NCBI RefSeq assembly: GCF_030272615.1
Contig: NC_081410.1
Coordinates: forward strand, 228,380,915 to 228,444,914
Direction of reading: 5' to 3'
Source: Cryptomeria japonica
Lineage: Eukaryota > Streptophyta > Pinopsida > Cupressales > Cupressaceae
Length of the DNA stretch: 64,000 nucleotides
Shown: piece by piece, positions 24,294-36,610 of the stretch
Layout: the number at the start of each line of letters is the position of its first letter
How positions within the stretch are numbered: position 1 is the first letter of the stretch
Position numbers and translations under genes: made by a program
The notes under the pieces: generated by a model
The model's input: the letters and a program-made list of their open reading frames with translations, nothing else
Databases searched by the model: none
What the model was told of the DNA's origin: nothing

Positions 24294-25638
24294 ATAATGT
24301 TGAAACTATTTAGAATACTAATGATAATTTATCTTTAATACTTTCTAACGCATTAACTTTAGCTCCTAGGACACATTGTGATCCATCATTAGAGCATGGT
24401 CCATGTTTGGCACTAGATACAATTCCATCTATCGTACTAGTCATAGCTCCTTTGACATTTTTTCATCCGTAAAAGGTGATGAGCAAGATTGGGGGGTGGA
24501 TGATTTACTAGACTAGCTCATTTGTGTACTAGATGCTTTATTTTGTGTGTTTTTTTGCATATAATGTGATCTCCTATTTTGTGTTGCTTGGCATATATTT
24601 TTTTTTGTTAAACTTTTTTTGGATGACCATTGTTGCTTCATTGGCACAAGGATACAAAGGGATCGACCTTGTCATAGCATTCCTCTATTTGTATCATCAT
24701 TCTTCTATACGTTGTATACATGTTACGTCATAAATGTGTTTTTGTGTTTCTACTTGGGGACAATGCAAAGTGTTGAGATCTTTTTGGTCTCTTCCATGTT
24801 GACCCAAAAAGACTTGTTTATTTTATGTGCTCTTCTTCCATTGTACTTGTAGTTCCACTACACTTGGGGGATGTGGTCAATTTAAAACAGCCATACTTGA
24901 TATACATGATTTATCTGATGTGCATATTGACGCTAGATAGTGGATCCCTTGTGCTCTTTCATCTCTTGTGACTTTTGCCTTTGATTTTCCTATGTTTTGG
25001 GGGGCATTCCACTATTGTGGCGTGCTTGTATTTTGGATATATGTATTCTACCTTAAAGAAATTGCTCTCGATAAGGCATACTCAATTTCTTTATTGTGGA
25101 GGCATACACTCTGCTATATGTTACACTTTGTGCACACACCACGAGATTGGTTTGTACATTGTGATCATACACCATGATTTTCTTGGTGCACAATGCAATA
25201 CCCATTTTGTAGTCACATTTTTTTAAATTATCTAATAAAAATATGTTTTACTTTGTAATCTTCTTTAGCGTGAGTTTGCTAGAATAACACATCTTGCTAG
25301 ACCTATTTGACTCCCCTTCCCTAACATGAATCCTAGTAAGCATCCCTTACTAGATAAAGATGATATGCCTTCTTTTCTAATGGCTTCTAGTAAGCATTCC
25401 TTACTAGAAGCACGATGGCATACCCTTCTTTGTTCTTGCATGCTCCATGTGTGTGTGTAGCATATGCTAATCACGATGCTCTTTTTATCTTGATATTCTA
25501 GATCGATAATATCCTAAGTCTTGGGGACTTGGTGTTGTCTTGTCTCTTTAATGTCTTGATGAAAGCCTTTCTATACTATCCCATACTTTACCAAGAGTAT
25601 GAGCGTAAGTTCATATTCTTGCTAAAGTGGGGGCTAAA
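24294..25638 (+). other. 3' tail of element A interior and its purine tract
   Basis: The reading frame of A continues to about 24,520 (ending around KIGGWMIY), then noncoding sequence runs to the LTR. The bases AAAGTGGGGGCTAA at 25,624-25,637 look like a polypurine tract placed directly before LTR start TGTAGCG at 25,639. No pol domain is present. Plus-strand frames at 24,533-25,226 are hydrophobic and T-rich and not convincing as genes. Confidence 0.5.
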
Positions 25639-26868
25639 TGTAGCGTTATAAATTGTATCCCTCTACAATTTCACACTCATTTTGGGCTCACTTTGGTGGT
25701 TGTCCCTCATGCCCCTAATTCATGTTTGATTGTGCATGGCCCATGGTCATTTACAAAATCACAACACAATCCTATGCTTAGTGACCTTGATTTCAGCCTA
25801 GAAAGCTAGGACTATGGCACCTAGTGCCTTGGTCCAGCCATTTCGGGTCCAAATTTGAAATTATAATAGTCAAGATTTTGATTAACAAGAAAGTGCTCTC
25901 CGATGTTGGCCTTCTTCAAAATTTAAACCCAAAAAGGTGTAAGTTGAGTATAAATGCAACTCCCTCATTTGAACATCCTATCGCATCTACATCTTTCAAG
26001 TTCACACTCCTATCACTCCAATTGAGCATTCAATTAAGCATCTTCAAGAGAACTGAAGAGAAATCTGAAGTCCAACATTCAAGTTCAGCAATCATGATCA
26101 AGTTATATGTTCCTCCATAAATGAAGGCATGCATTGACACCTATCAAGAAACATTAAGCTTTGTGTTAGGCTTCAAGGCAAGGAGTTTCATATCAAGGTA
26201 TCATTTGTCAATTCAAGCATTTCCTTAAGGTTTTTAGCCTTTTTCAACACCTACTCGAGGTTTGACTTAGGCAAACCCATATACAACACAACATTTTTCC
26301 CTCTTTTTTGTGTGCGCGTTATATATCCGACAAGCGAAAGTTGCAAAATTGCACAGTGTCCTGAGACATAGTTCTAGACTTTGAACATGCAAAATCCCTA
26401 GGTCTATGTCAATTTGCACACATGATTGACACTTTTTGGCTAAATTTTGAAGGAAATGATCTCCAGAGCATCCTAATCCAAAATCTGAAGTTTTAGCTAA
26501 TGGAAGCACCTCCAGGTCTAGGGTACCTAGCACCTTTGACCGACATTTTCAAGCTCAAATTTTAGTGAGAGGTTCCTTTCTATGTCATATTTTCAAATAT
26601 GTGCCTTTGTGTTAGCTTTTAGTTCTATATCTATTTGGTCATGCTGAATCTTGTCAATTTTACATCATTTTACCTAGTTCTTGCATCTTCAATTTAAATC
26701 GTATCTAATCATATCCAATCACATTAAAAGGGAATAACTGATCACAATGCTTAGCCCTCCTAAAGGATTGAAATTGCGCCCAATTGATTGTTCCCCAATG
26801 AAAGATTTGGAAATGGTAAATAAATCCCTAGTTTGCATTCCTAGACTAAAGACCCCATTTCCACTACA
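25639..26868 (+). repeat. Right LTR of element A (3' end tentative)
   Basis: Starts TGTAGCGTTATAAATTG right after a purine tract and matches the left LTR of A in order. The match fades after about 26,825. A possible end is CCACTACA at 26,868, which resembles the ends of LTRs C and D, but the following TTTCA agrees only partly with TTTAG before the left LTR, so the target duplication is not established. Confidence 0.6.
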
Positions 26869-28070
26869 TTTCAAAAGGGTATATGATCATCTCTCACCCA
26901 AGAGTTATCATTTCTCTTTGAGACAAAAGACTCAAGAAACTTAATTGCTCAAGTTTGTGAAGACAAATAAAAGAATGAATCCATACCTCTAGTTTCGTTA
27001 ACAAAGAATTTATCTTCAATTATCGGTGATGGATTAATAAAAACATCTTTCCCACAAAGAAAATAATCTTCAAAAGCATTGGGACGCCCAATTGAGATGA
27101 AAACATCACGTTTGAGGCATTCTCTCTTCGTTATTCCTTTAAAGCTAGGACTGCGTGCTTATTGGAAGAACATTTAGTGACTCTTTTTCACACTTTCTAA
27201 TTTCATCTAGTTAAAAATTTCTTTTGTGCTCCGATTATTCAAAAGGGCTTCTTCTTCATTATTACATGCTTCAATACAATCTTCTCTATGACCACTCCTT
27301 TTTGGTCTTCCTTAACCGGACATGTGATATCTTCTTCTTTGCCACATTAATGTCTCGATCAATATCTTTTAACCCTGCAATTAGAAGATATTTCATCAAA
27401 TACTAGCTCATCTACAAGAACTTATTTTGTCTGCACTATTATTCTCATCATTTAAATGATATGCATCAACATAGTGTTCTTTATCTAGGGAAATACTTCT
27501 TTCTGGTAAGAATTTATAACTGGAAGAAGAGGGGTGTACTTTTATCAAAAGTAAGTTGCATGCCACCATAGAAGCTTCTCAAGAGGTCACTTGCTTGAGT
27601 TCACCAAGAACTTGATTTTTTTTGCGACGAGTATATGGAAAAATAAAAAAAATCATCATCACTATAGTTGTTAGTTGCTGACTCTTAGTGAGAGATGATC
27701 AACTCTGAAATTCTTAATACCAATCCATTACCTTAGGTTCAATCTTTTAGATAAGAGTCGCCAAACTCCAATTTATGGGAGGTACCGTTAGATTTCTAAG
27801 GAAATAAAAGCACTTGCACTTTGATTCTTTCCCTAGTAGAGTTGGGAAAAAATCTACTGGTACAATTATAACTACTCTTAAGGCTAATCGCAATTACCAA
27901 TCTGTTCACCAATACCATGTTACAGATATTTTTATATCTTTCTTAAACGTGTAATACTGTATATAATTATTTCATGTACACTTATTACATATTTGATTCA
28001 TGACATTGTGTGTTCACTTTTACGTCTTTTGTTGGGAGTTGGCGTCACATGTAGGAGCTGAGGAGATTCC
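26869..28070. other. No gene recognised
   Basis: AT-rich sequence. Parts between 26,950 and 27,600 look weakly coding on the minus strand but no motif is recognisable. It is the right flank of element A. Confidence 0.3.
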
Positions 28071-28077
28071 GCTCTAG

Positions 28078-28268
28078 GATTTAGGTGAAAGGGGCAATCT
28101 GGCGACAATGCATGATGTGCTTGATGCACAATGGATAAGCATGTGAAGCCTAATGAGAAGACTCCACTGGAGTGGATGCAGAATTTGGCATTGCCTGCCA
28201 ATGGGATACTTGTAGTTGCTAGCCTTGCAGCTGTACCCAATATCAAAACTGAAGCAGGGAGTCAACAA
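28078..28268 (+). pseudogene. Candidate host exon, possibly broken; family unknown
   Basis: A GC-richer island of 191 bases is bounded by an acceptor-like CCGCTCTAG and a donor-like AA|GTAATAG. It encodes, in two adjoining frames, LATMHDVLDAQWI and then EKTPLEWMQNLALPANGILV followed by VASLAAVPNIKTEAGSQQ. The switch of frame near 28,131-28,150 suggests a small deletion or insertion. The codon use and hydrophobic/alternating pattern look like real protein, unlike the AT-rich flanks. I do not recognise the family. It could be one exon of a gene with very long introns, as in gymnosperms, or a stray exon copy. Confidence 0.35.
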
Positions 28269-30829
28269 GTAATAGAGTGGGGATCAAAACTGAAGCAAGG
28301 AGGTAGCATATATTAGAAATAATCAAGCAGATACATGATTCAACATTAGCCAGTCCAACAATGCATTGCAATTTACTATGGAGTTTGCATTCATTAAATG
28401 AGGTTAGAAAGTTTTGATCTATTTTATCACCATAACAAAGGATTATATGATGTCAATCCCTCCAGCTATGTGTGATAACTAGAAGCCATGAAGAATCTAA
28501 ACCCAAATATCCACAGAACCACCCTCAATAAGTAAATACTCATGACACTAATTACTATTGCATAAATACTATCCTTGCACAGTTTCAAAATTAAAAACCT
28601 ATTCCAGTATCAAGAATCTGAATTTACAACACTATGTAATCAGTTATAGGATCCCTAATATCTTAGAATGCTACTATATTTTAGAAAATTATATCCACAA
28701 AATGCTTGACAAGGAATATATTGTGCAAAGGAATAAGTTGGCCTAGCCTAACAAAAGAAACCATGCTCAGTCCTCCAAGCAACATATCTGCAAATGGATT
28801 GCAAAATTATATAGTGGGAATTATATTTAAATTACACTTTCTTGTGGCTTATGGTCTAAAGTTTCGACTCAGCAAACTCATGAGTTGTCAAGGAGATTAT
28901 CCACGATATAGTCTATGTGAAAGTATGTCTGCAAACCATATTGTAGCCAAGCCAAGGAATCTGAAACCTTCTCGTCAAGTTTATGTAATGATCTATGATT
29001 TAAACTATAGATACAATGTCTCTGATTGAACAAAAAAAGTAGAATAATAATGGTTTTAAGTTCTTGTCGTTATCAGGCAGGAGACAATGACTTGAAATAG
29101 CGGCCTTGTATATGGGACTTGAAATTTGTTAAAAAATCTTAAATAATCATAACACACCCATTAACAATAAAAACACTGTTTCCTGTAAATTAAGCTTGTT
29201 CTATTATTGCGATATGGTCTCTCTTACGATAAGGTTTCACAGTTCAAACTCAAAGATTAACAAATCCCCTTACCATACTTGTATCTTAACCATTATTCAG
29301 TATTACTTGTTCTTGACATTAATTAATAAGCAAATCCACAAATAGGTACCACATACATGTTCGCTTGATGTGAACACTTCAAGCACTGAGATGTTTTTCT
29401 CCAAAAGTCGTTACAGAAATTTAAGGAAGTCGTCACTGTGCAATATAGCCTTCACAAAAAGTGCATATAAAGCGAATAGTTTGACAAAATCTGTCACTAA
29501 AATTCACAATCAATTGTCCATGATATCTAAAAAGCTGTCAATTTCTTTCCCAACCATTAAATTAACAGCCACAGTTGTTTGTCTCGCACAGACAATTAAA
29601 GGAAGGTACCTTTCAAAACTATCATCCAAACATTTCAAATTATAGCAGTATCGCTACAGTTGACACATTTTTAAACCTGCAAATAGAATGAGTTTGTAAG
29701 GCTTGCCATTCCATCAGACAAGGTTCATCAATAATAACACATGTATTATTCTTTGCACTATAAGTAATACAACTAGTATTGTTTTCAAGGTGGCCATGAT
29801 TCATTGTCTTTTGATACCCTTGCCAACCTCCAACAATTCACTTTCAAAATGGAGGAAATGTAATGCACAAGAACCATTACTTCTTGGATCCCTGATAAAT
29901 TTTACATAATTCGTTATTCGTATATCATTTCATATGCAAAGCAAGTTTAAGGAGTCGTGAATGTAATAATAGTTCCGTACAAATAGCCTCCTGCTTTACT
30001 CAACTACAGGATTTTATTTGCGTATGCTCATTCCCATATACAACTTGCTGAACTGTATATTCAAGAACTTCACACAAACAACAAAATAGGAAAACTATCC
30101 CAAATTAAATCAGATAATACACATTCATCAGATACGCATGGACAATATTTGAATGATGTAATAATAGTAAACACCAGAAACAATATTGACATGTTCATTT
30201 AGGTAGCATTTTTGCAGTGTATAATTCAAATGCATAGTTTTGAGGTAATCTTAGTCAACCCATATTTCATAAGTAAACATTTTCTTACATTGAACAACAC
30301 TTGTTTGAAAACAATTACGTGAACGTGTTTGCTACCTGTATGAAAATTTATGGACATTTGATCTTTTACAAAATTCAAAAATCATCATATAAAATTCATT
30401 AAGCACATGCGATAATCTGACAAGGCATGGATAGCCGTGCGATAAATGTAGGTGGACATAAAATCATACTCCAGTAAAATTTTAAAATGAGACTGACAAT
30501 CTGAAAAGAGTGATTTTGCTTATGCCAACAGTTTATCAGGTAATATCTTTCAAGCAGAATCGCCATAGTCTGGATTTCTCACACCCTTAATTTATGAATT
30601 AGCTGAGCTTTGTTATCCTTGAGTGTCTAAGGTTCCAATTGCAAGAGATCCTAATGCTTTCCTTCCAGAAAGAATGCGGCAAAGATGATGAAGATGTGAT
30701 GGCAATGGAAACTGTTTCGGTCTGTAAGTAGTTTTCAGGCTTGCTCCTTAAACAGGGCTTATCCATACGCTGGCAGATGTTGACTTTAATATGGCAAGGA
30801 AAAATTGTGTGGATTATTGCTCTCACTTC
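28269..30829. other. No gene recognised; AT-rich, intron-like
   Basis: Low-GC sequence without domain hits by eye. A short stretch near 30,640-30,730 reads QKECGKDDEDVMAMETV on the plus strand and could be an exon fragment, but its borders are not clear. No repeat with the rest of the window was noticed. Confidence 0.3.
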
Positions 30830-31626
30830 AAAAGAACAAAAGCATAGATGGCAAACTCACAGAGTACTCAGGCAATCTTTCAGCTGACGAAAACCACTGA
30901 GCTTTCACAAGTTTTACTCACAAGTTCTGTGCTGCTGGTTTTCTGCAAATTTTGGCATAATTTTGGGCGAATTTTGCACAGGTTTTCAGTAAGCCCAATA
31001 CCATAGCTCGCCATCCATGGAGGCAACACTGAAACATGGGAAAAAATACTGAAAAAAGTCACAGAAATCACCATACGCAGAAAAAAAGTCAAGCAAAAAT
31101 TGCAGGGAAGAAAAACATAGCCTGCATGTGGTCTAAAATTTGTAACTTTGTGCTTTTCAAAGAAATTTAATTAATTTTTTTAAGTTGCCAAGACTCCGCT
31201 GAGTCTGATTTTGCAAATATGAAACAAGGTTTATTGAAACACCTTTTCTTATACATCTCAAAGTCATAAATATTCACCATGCATCATTAAAGAGATTGAT
31301 GAAAGCTTATAATTTTATTTACTTATCGCAAATATGATAAATAGGGTACAAAAACTCTAGCATACCCCTAGGGACATTGACATTTTAGAAACTTGAAAAA
31401 CAGAGATGTAATGCTGTTGCTCCATCCCTAAGAATCGCCAAAAGATAGCAAAACAAAAAAAATCTAACCCCTTAATATATAGTAGAATGGCCAACTTCCT
31501 ATCAGACATGCCTAGTCTTCCATTTGTTATGTTCAAAGATCAGTAAAGATGAATCCTAACTCAAACAAAGTTTCTAAAGTTGATCGAAAAATGAAAAATC
31601 ATTTTAAATCTATAAGTTATCATTCA

Positions 31627-31814
31627 GATGGGCTGGGGGCCTGGCTCAATTGGCAAGAGTTTCCTGTGGTAAAGCACAAGGTCAAGAGGTCCAGTCTCCC
31701 CCTAGCCGACATGACACCAGATGGCATGTCACACCAGCATCACCGATCACATTAAAAAGTTTACCAGACACACCACAGTTTCTAGGAAGGACTACCTGCA
31801 GTCTAAAAAAAATT
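31627..31814 (+). mobile_element. tRNA-derived SINE-like insertion
   Basis: A tRNA-like head shows an A-box-like TGGCTCAATTGGCAAGAG and a B-box-like GGTCAAGAGGTCC about 45 bases later. The element ends in an A-run (about 31,805-31,812) and is flanked by the 7-base duplication TCATTCA (31,620-31,626 and 31,815-31,821). It is absent from the matching place near 47,895 in the right copy. The B box is not a perfect consensus, so the parent tRNA is not named. Confidence 0.65.
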
Positions 31815-34800
31815 TCATTCAAATAAGAAGTAAACAACAACAAAGGAGGACAATCAAAGAATATATCACCAACTGTACATATATGTTCTGTTAAGAATTT
31901 TTTTACTAAGATTAAAGATTCTTACATATCCATGACTAAATTCTCATAACAATGTTTCTATGAATGTGATATTTTCCAGCCAACTACAGTTGATCAACTC
32001 ATTGGGATTAAGAAACCAATATTGCTTTTGATTAGCAACTTTTACTTATATTTGCACAAAGAATAGGAATCCTAACTAGACAAATGATAACCATCAATTG
32101 AGGTCAATGATATTTACATCCTAAAATAAATGCAACATGGGAAGCAAAGTGGTAAAGAGTCTTTTGGATACCAATATGGCATCTATGTGGCTCTACACAC
32201 CCCTTAATTAGGATCCACAACTACTAACTCACCCTTGGCTTATTATGGTGTACTTTCACCAATTGCATTATGCAGTATATCATGTGACAAATTTCCATAC
32301 AAAAACCATTAAACAAAGAAAATAAAATACTGAATACATGGATGATGAAGACAAGTCATGGGTGAGATCAGTCAACATGTATAGGATAAAACTATTGTTA
32401 ACCTCCTCAATTCAGGCCTGCTGCCACCCTTTTAATGTGAGAGAACTAATTGTGCCTGTGACAAAGCAGCAGACTTTCAGAGCTGTGTAGCAGTTCAAGA
32501 TTTCTCTGAAAGCAACTAGCTGGTATTGAAAACTTGCCTTTGTTCAAGGTACACAAGCACATTTATTGTTTTCTAACAGTTTAGGAAGACCAGGAAACAT
32601 TTCATTTACTATAAATTAGGTAGCTAGTGCACCCATAAAGATAAATTGATCAATGTGGTAGGCAAAACTTCAAGATATTAGAATCCCAAAGCCTGATCTC
32701 TACCTGCAATCCTACATGGTCCACCTTCTTCGAGTCATCTACTCCTAAAACTATAACCTAAGCTTTGATATCATATGATGCAAAAGATGTCAAGATTACC
32801 AGCTAAGAGAAGTCCAACAACACACTGTCACACACCATGCACAATGGAAAACAAAGGGAAGGACACAAAAAAAACACCTAATTTAATCAACAAAATGAGG
32901 TTACATTATTGATTATAATGATTAACCTTGCCCTTCCGGCTTCCATAAGATGAACATCTTGGCTCTAGATATACACATAAGTCCACACGCAAGTGGCCTT
33001 CCTTTTACCCCTTTGTTGTGTTGCCTGAGTTTCCCCAAGAAAGGGCTCAGCCCTCCCTTCCAACTTCCTCCTTTCACGAAAGTCTTAAGGATAAAACCCT
33101 CCAAAAGCTTCCTAAAAGTTGCTTTCTTTGTAGCCTCTCAACTCAAATAATCACTTCATCCCTTTGTGGCCTGCAATAATTGCTCTATAATTTTGTAGTA
33201 CCTATCAATTTTGTCTTTCTTAGTGTACTCGTTGTGCATCTTTGATGACATGATCCCAAGGGCGTTCTAGTTTTTATCAATTACTATTTCCTCTAGTTGG
33301 CTCATGGCCCGAGGGAGATGATAGTTCGTGTCTCCCCTGCTTCATTTTTTCATGCTGCCCCTTGCAACATTGTGCTGTGCCGCAAGTATCATAAATGCAC
33401 CCTCGAACGACACCTTTTTAAACTAGCCTGTGCACTCTGCTACTTCTACATGAGACTCTCTTTGCATGGTTTAGATATGTTGTTCTATCAAAAACTAAGG
33501 CTGGATAAATCACCACATCCATCATAAATCTGATTGCTAAATTTCTTTCACTAAACATTCTACTTGGCTTCAAGATTATAGTTCAGCAAAATGTAAGAGA
33601 TGAAAGTGCCTGCTAACTAGTTATCAAGAAAATTCTAGTTATTTTTTCTACACACTGGCAGTTGCCCTGGGTTTCAGCACCACCTGTCTACATAGGGATA
33701 CAACATATAAAATTAAAATTAAAATTCTATTGCCCTTGAAATTTACAATTTGGTATATAAAAATTCAGCAAGGGTTTCTTCATACTTGAATACTCCACAT
33801 ACTTGTTTCTATGTTCAGTAAGTACAAACTCAACAATTACAGAAGCAACTAGTGTTAAATTCAAATCACATCTACTGTGCTGTTAAAAATAGATCTCAGA
33901 GAGATATTGAGTTGCTGGCATTGATGCTTATACCACTCCAGATTCTCGAGCAACTTCAGTCCATCGCAAATAATTTATAACAATTGATAACACCCACGTA
34001 TCCAACATAACTGCAAAAAGTGCTGCTGACTACAATCCACAAACACAAATGGAGCAGGAGACTGGTCATTATGTCTTGATATTGATAATTTGAAATTGCA
34101 GTTCCCCATATATGATATGAACAACACAAAACATTAAAATTCAACTTTTTGATGCAGAAACTGAAGGCCTGAGCTCCGATTATTGCTAAGAGCGTTTCGT
34201 ATGCAACCAACAACAGTACAATTCAATTAAAATCAAATTTGAATATATTTGTATATAAAAAACTATCCCAAAAATATTCAACATAACCTCGCAATTAGGA
34301 TAGTGAAAATATATTTAAATAAAATACGTTCACATTTACTCTAGAAAATATAGGAAATCCACGCAGATGTATACCCAAGATCTCAAATACATCCCAGACA
34401 AGACATTTCAGTGGAAGGGTCGGGACGTCCTCCAACTTCCCCTTTTGTCTTTGAAAATCATGGCAGGCACCCATTTTTGGGTGCTTTTGTGATTCCGGAA
34501 TGGCCACGGGGGTGGCATCATATCAGAACGTTTCTTCGCATGTAAGTCAGGAAGTTTCCTAGCATGACTTCATTATTTAATCACACAATTTTCCTAGAAG
34601 CTCTGTTCAGAGAAACTGAATAATGTTGCGTATGCAATTTGCAGGAGAAAGGTGCAAACAGTCATAAAAGGCCAGCAGTTAACATGGTTGCCATAGGTGA
34701 TCATAACTGGAACATATATAGCAGTTATAAGGAACTCTCAGTAGTACCACATCTGCATCATAACTGCAACCAATCCTAAAAGGTCAATGCTTCACATGGT

Positions 34801-35879
34801 CACTAAACATTTGTGTAAGTGGAATATGTTTAAGAAAATATAGCTAAGTTCCTGCCATGATACCAGATGAACTTCAGCCAATTTAGCAAAATTTTATATT
34901 ATTGACAATGATAAGTGTATCCATTCATAATGGGGCATCAGTTCACATGGTCACTGTAGGGATGTATGTTAACCTTAACAATTCTTATGGCCCTTAGATT
35001 ATATAGCTCATTGAATTAAACAACTATTAAAAACTTAAAAAATTGGTTTGAAAGAACGCAATGACATCTAATCAAAACTATTTAATCAAACTTACACACG
35101 TAAATGAGATTGGACAAAATGATGTAGCCAAATTCAATGGCCGCCATGCATGAGGGTGTCTTAGTATCAACTAAGTGCTTCATCATTAAGATGAGGAAAG
35201 AATTATGATTTGATTTGTTGAAGTGACAAGGGGAATGGAAAATGAGGGGCAAAAAAGGAGGAACAAAAGGAAACTTTATTCTACTTCTAACCAACAGACA
35301 AAATAAGAAAAGATAACAATAGTTAAACTACTTGCATGACTATTAAAGACATCTAATAGAATCTTGACATAGAAAATTGAGAATCAAAGATTGTAGGCCA
35401 AAGGCACAAGATAATATTTTATCAAACTTACACATAAACCAGTTTGATTGAAAATAATATTTATTCCACCGCAAGAATTACCATGATCGAATGTCTTTCT
35501 TGTAATAATTGGAAGGCCAAATAACCAATAAAATCTTAATGACACTGTCCAAAGTATATCAGCAGCAAAACCCTCAATATACCAAAAGATTCAAATACCA
35601 AGGACTTTATACAAACAAGAGCATATAGTAAAAGAAGTGATTACTAAATTCTCTGTAGTTTGCATTAGCCAACACTAAATTTTTCAAAACGTCATCATTT
35701 ACCTTTAGATATAACACTTAGAAAATACTATTTTACCATAGAAATAACTTTCCCCAAGACAAATGATCAAACACAAATGAAGACGTCATACCCCAATGGT
35801 TTTAGATTTATACCATTAATAAAACAGATAGCGTCCTCAATAGATACACATTTACATTACGTCAAGAAAGCCACTAGGA

Positions 35880-36385
35880 CGTCGTGGCACCTCGACACAT
35901 TCGGGCATTTTCTCAAACAGATTGCGTGCATCCTTCTTATTCCCCCAGTTCCCATGCATATCTACCACAGCGCTTGTTCTAAAGACCTCGTCTTCTAATT
36001 CGACTTTTGCAAGATGGGCACGAATCTGTTCGCCTGTTTCAGCAGCTGCTACACCGGAACAGGCTTTGAAGCCGATTCCGATGGTAAAGAAACTTCAAAC
36101 TGGTCTTCTCTGTTGCCTCTGTTGAAAGTGTTTGCAGGTCTTCGGTTAGAGTCCGAACTGGGCATACACTGCATTCATTAAATCCATGAGACATTTTGTC
36201 AAACAGTTAGTGTGCATTTCCGAACTCCTGCATTTCGTATCCATCGTCGAAATCTTTATTTTTCCAAAACACATATTTACCTGGTAATCAGTCTTGATAA
36301 GGAGAGCGTGGATAAGCCTGCCTAGATGTATGTCTTTGGTCTCAGTGGCTCTTTTCAGCAGGGCAACGACCTTATGACTGTCCAT
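35880..36385 (-). pseudogene. PPR-protein gene remnant, left copy
   Basis: Reading leftward from ATG at 36,385: VVALLKRATETKDIHLGRLI then HALLIKTDYQ, a typical PPR entry, ending at a donor-like CAG|GTAAAT (36,280). Then a piece with LFDKMSH (near 36,200), and then FTIGIGFKACSGVAAAETGE, QIRAHLAKVELEDEVF, TSAVVDMHGNWGNKKDARNL and FEKMPE (36,088-35,880), the repeat pattern of plant organelle PPR proteins of the PLS type. Such proteins bind and edit or process organelle RNA. Frame changes separate the pieces and only about 170 residues are recognisable, against several hundred in a working protein, so it is a pseudogene. The gap after the first piece (about 55 bases) is too short for a normal plant intron. 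Confidence 0.8.
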
Positions 36386-36610
36386 CACGGAAGCAAGATT
36401 TTTTTTGAAGATGATATTGCAGCCACGGCATTCAAGAGGAACCCCGATCTAATCTTATTGTTCTATGAAACGGGTTTTTATGGTTTTGTTGGAAACATAT
36501 CTAATATTCTTAGCAATTGCACCTTGGTGTGCAATATGTACGCCGAAAACGTGTGGAGGATTATAGAGGGAATTTTTTTTGTCTATGTTTGCATATATCA
36601 TGGACGCGGC

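Larger units (their letters stand above)
3605..26868 (+). mobile_element. Element A: old gypsy-like LTR element, host of three nested insertions
   Basis: Two copies of the same LTR-like sequence (from 3,605 and from 25,639) bound an interior that reads gag-like (about 6,400-7,407), protease-like (21,486-22,100) and an acidic tail. The interior runs on across each nested insertion: gag sequence stops at 7,407 and resumes at 21,486 after B, and the tail stops at 22,717 and resumes at 24,294 after C. A purine tract (25,624-25,638) directly precedes the right LTR, as expected of a polypurine tract. No RT, RNase H or integrase is visible in about 3.7 kb of net interior, so the copy looks non-autonomous by design or by deletion. 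It is badly broken, with well over a dozen breaks. It is older than B, C and G, which sit inside it. Confidence 0.7.
30830..36513 (-). repeat. Duplicated 5.7 kb segment, left copy
   Basis: From AAAGAACAAAAGCATAG (30,831) to about AATATTCTTA (36,513) the sequence matches 47,085-52,987 in order and orientation, with roughly 8-10% differences by eye plus indels. It holds a PPR remnant at its right end; the rest is AT-rich and without clear exons. No target duplication or terminal repeat is obvious, so the mechanism is not clear. Strand is given by the PPR remnant. Confidence 0.88.

Noticed and set aside
24533-25226. Hydrophobic frames as membrane proteins
   Set aside because: They lie in the 3' untranslated part of element A, overlap one another in different frames and come from T-rich sequence.
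25639-26868. Right LTR of A as a separate solo LTR
   Set aside because: A purine tract and A's interior lie directly before it, and no matching target duplication brackets this copy alone.
31627-31814. Functional tRNA gene
   Set aside because: The A and B boxes are imperfect, the arms do not form a proper cloverleaf by eye, and an A-run tail and target duplication point to a SINE.
30830-36513. Duplicated segment as a Helitron
   Set aside because: The borders do not show TC...CTRR with a 3' hairpin at an A-T target in either orientation.
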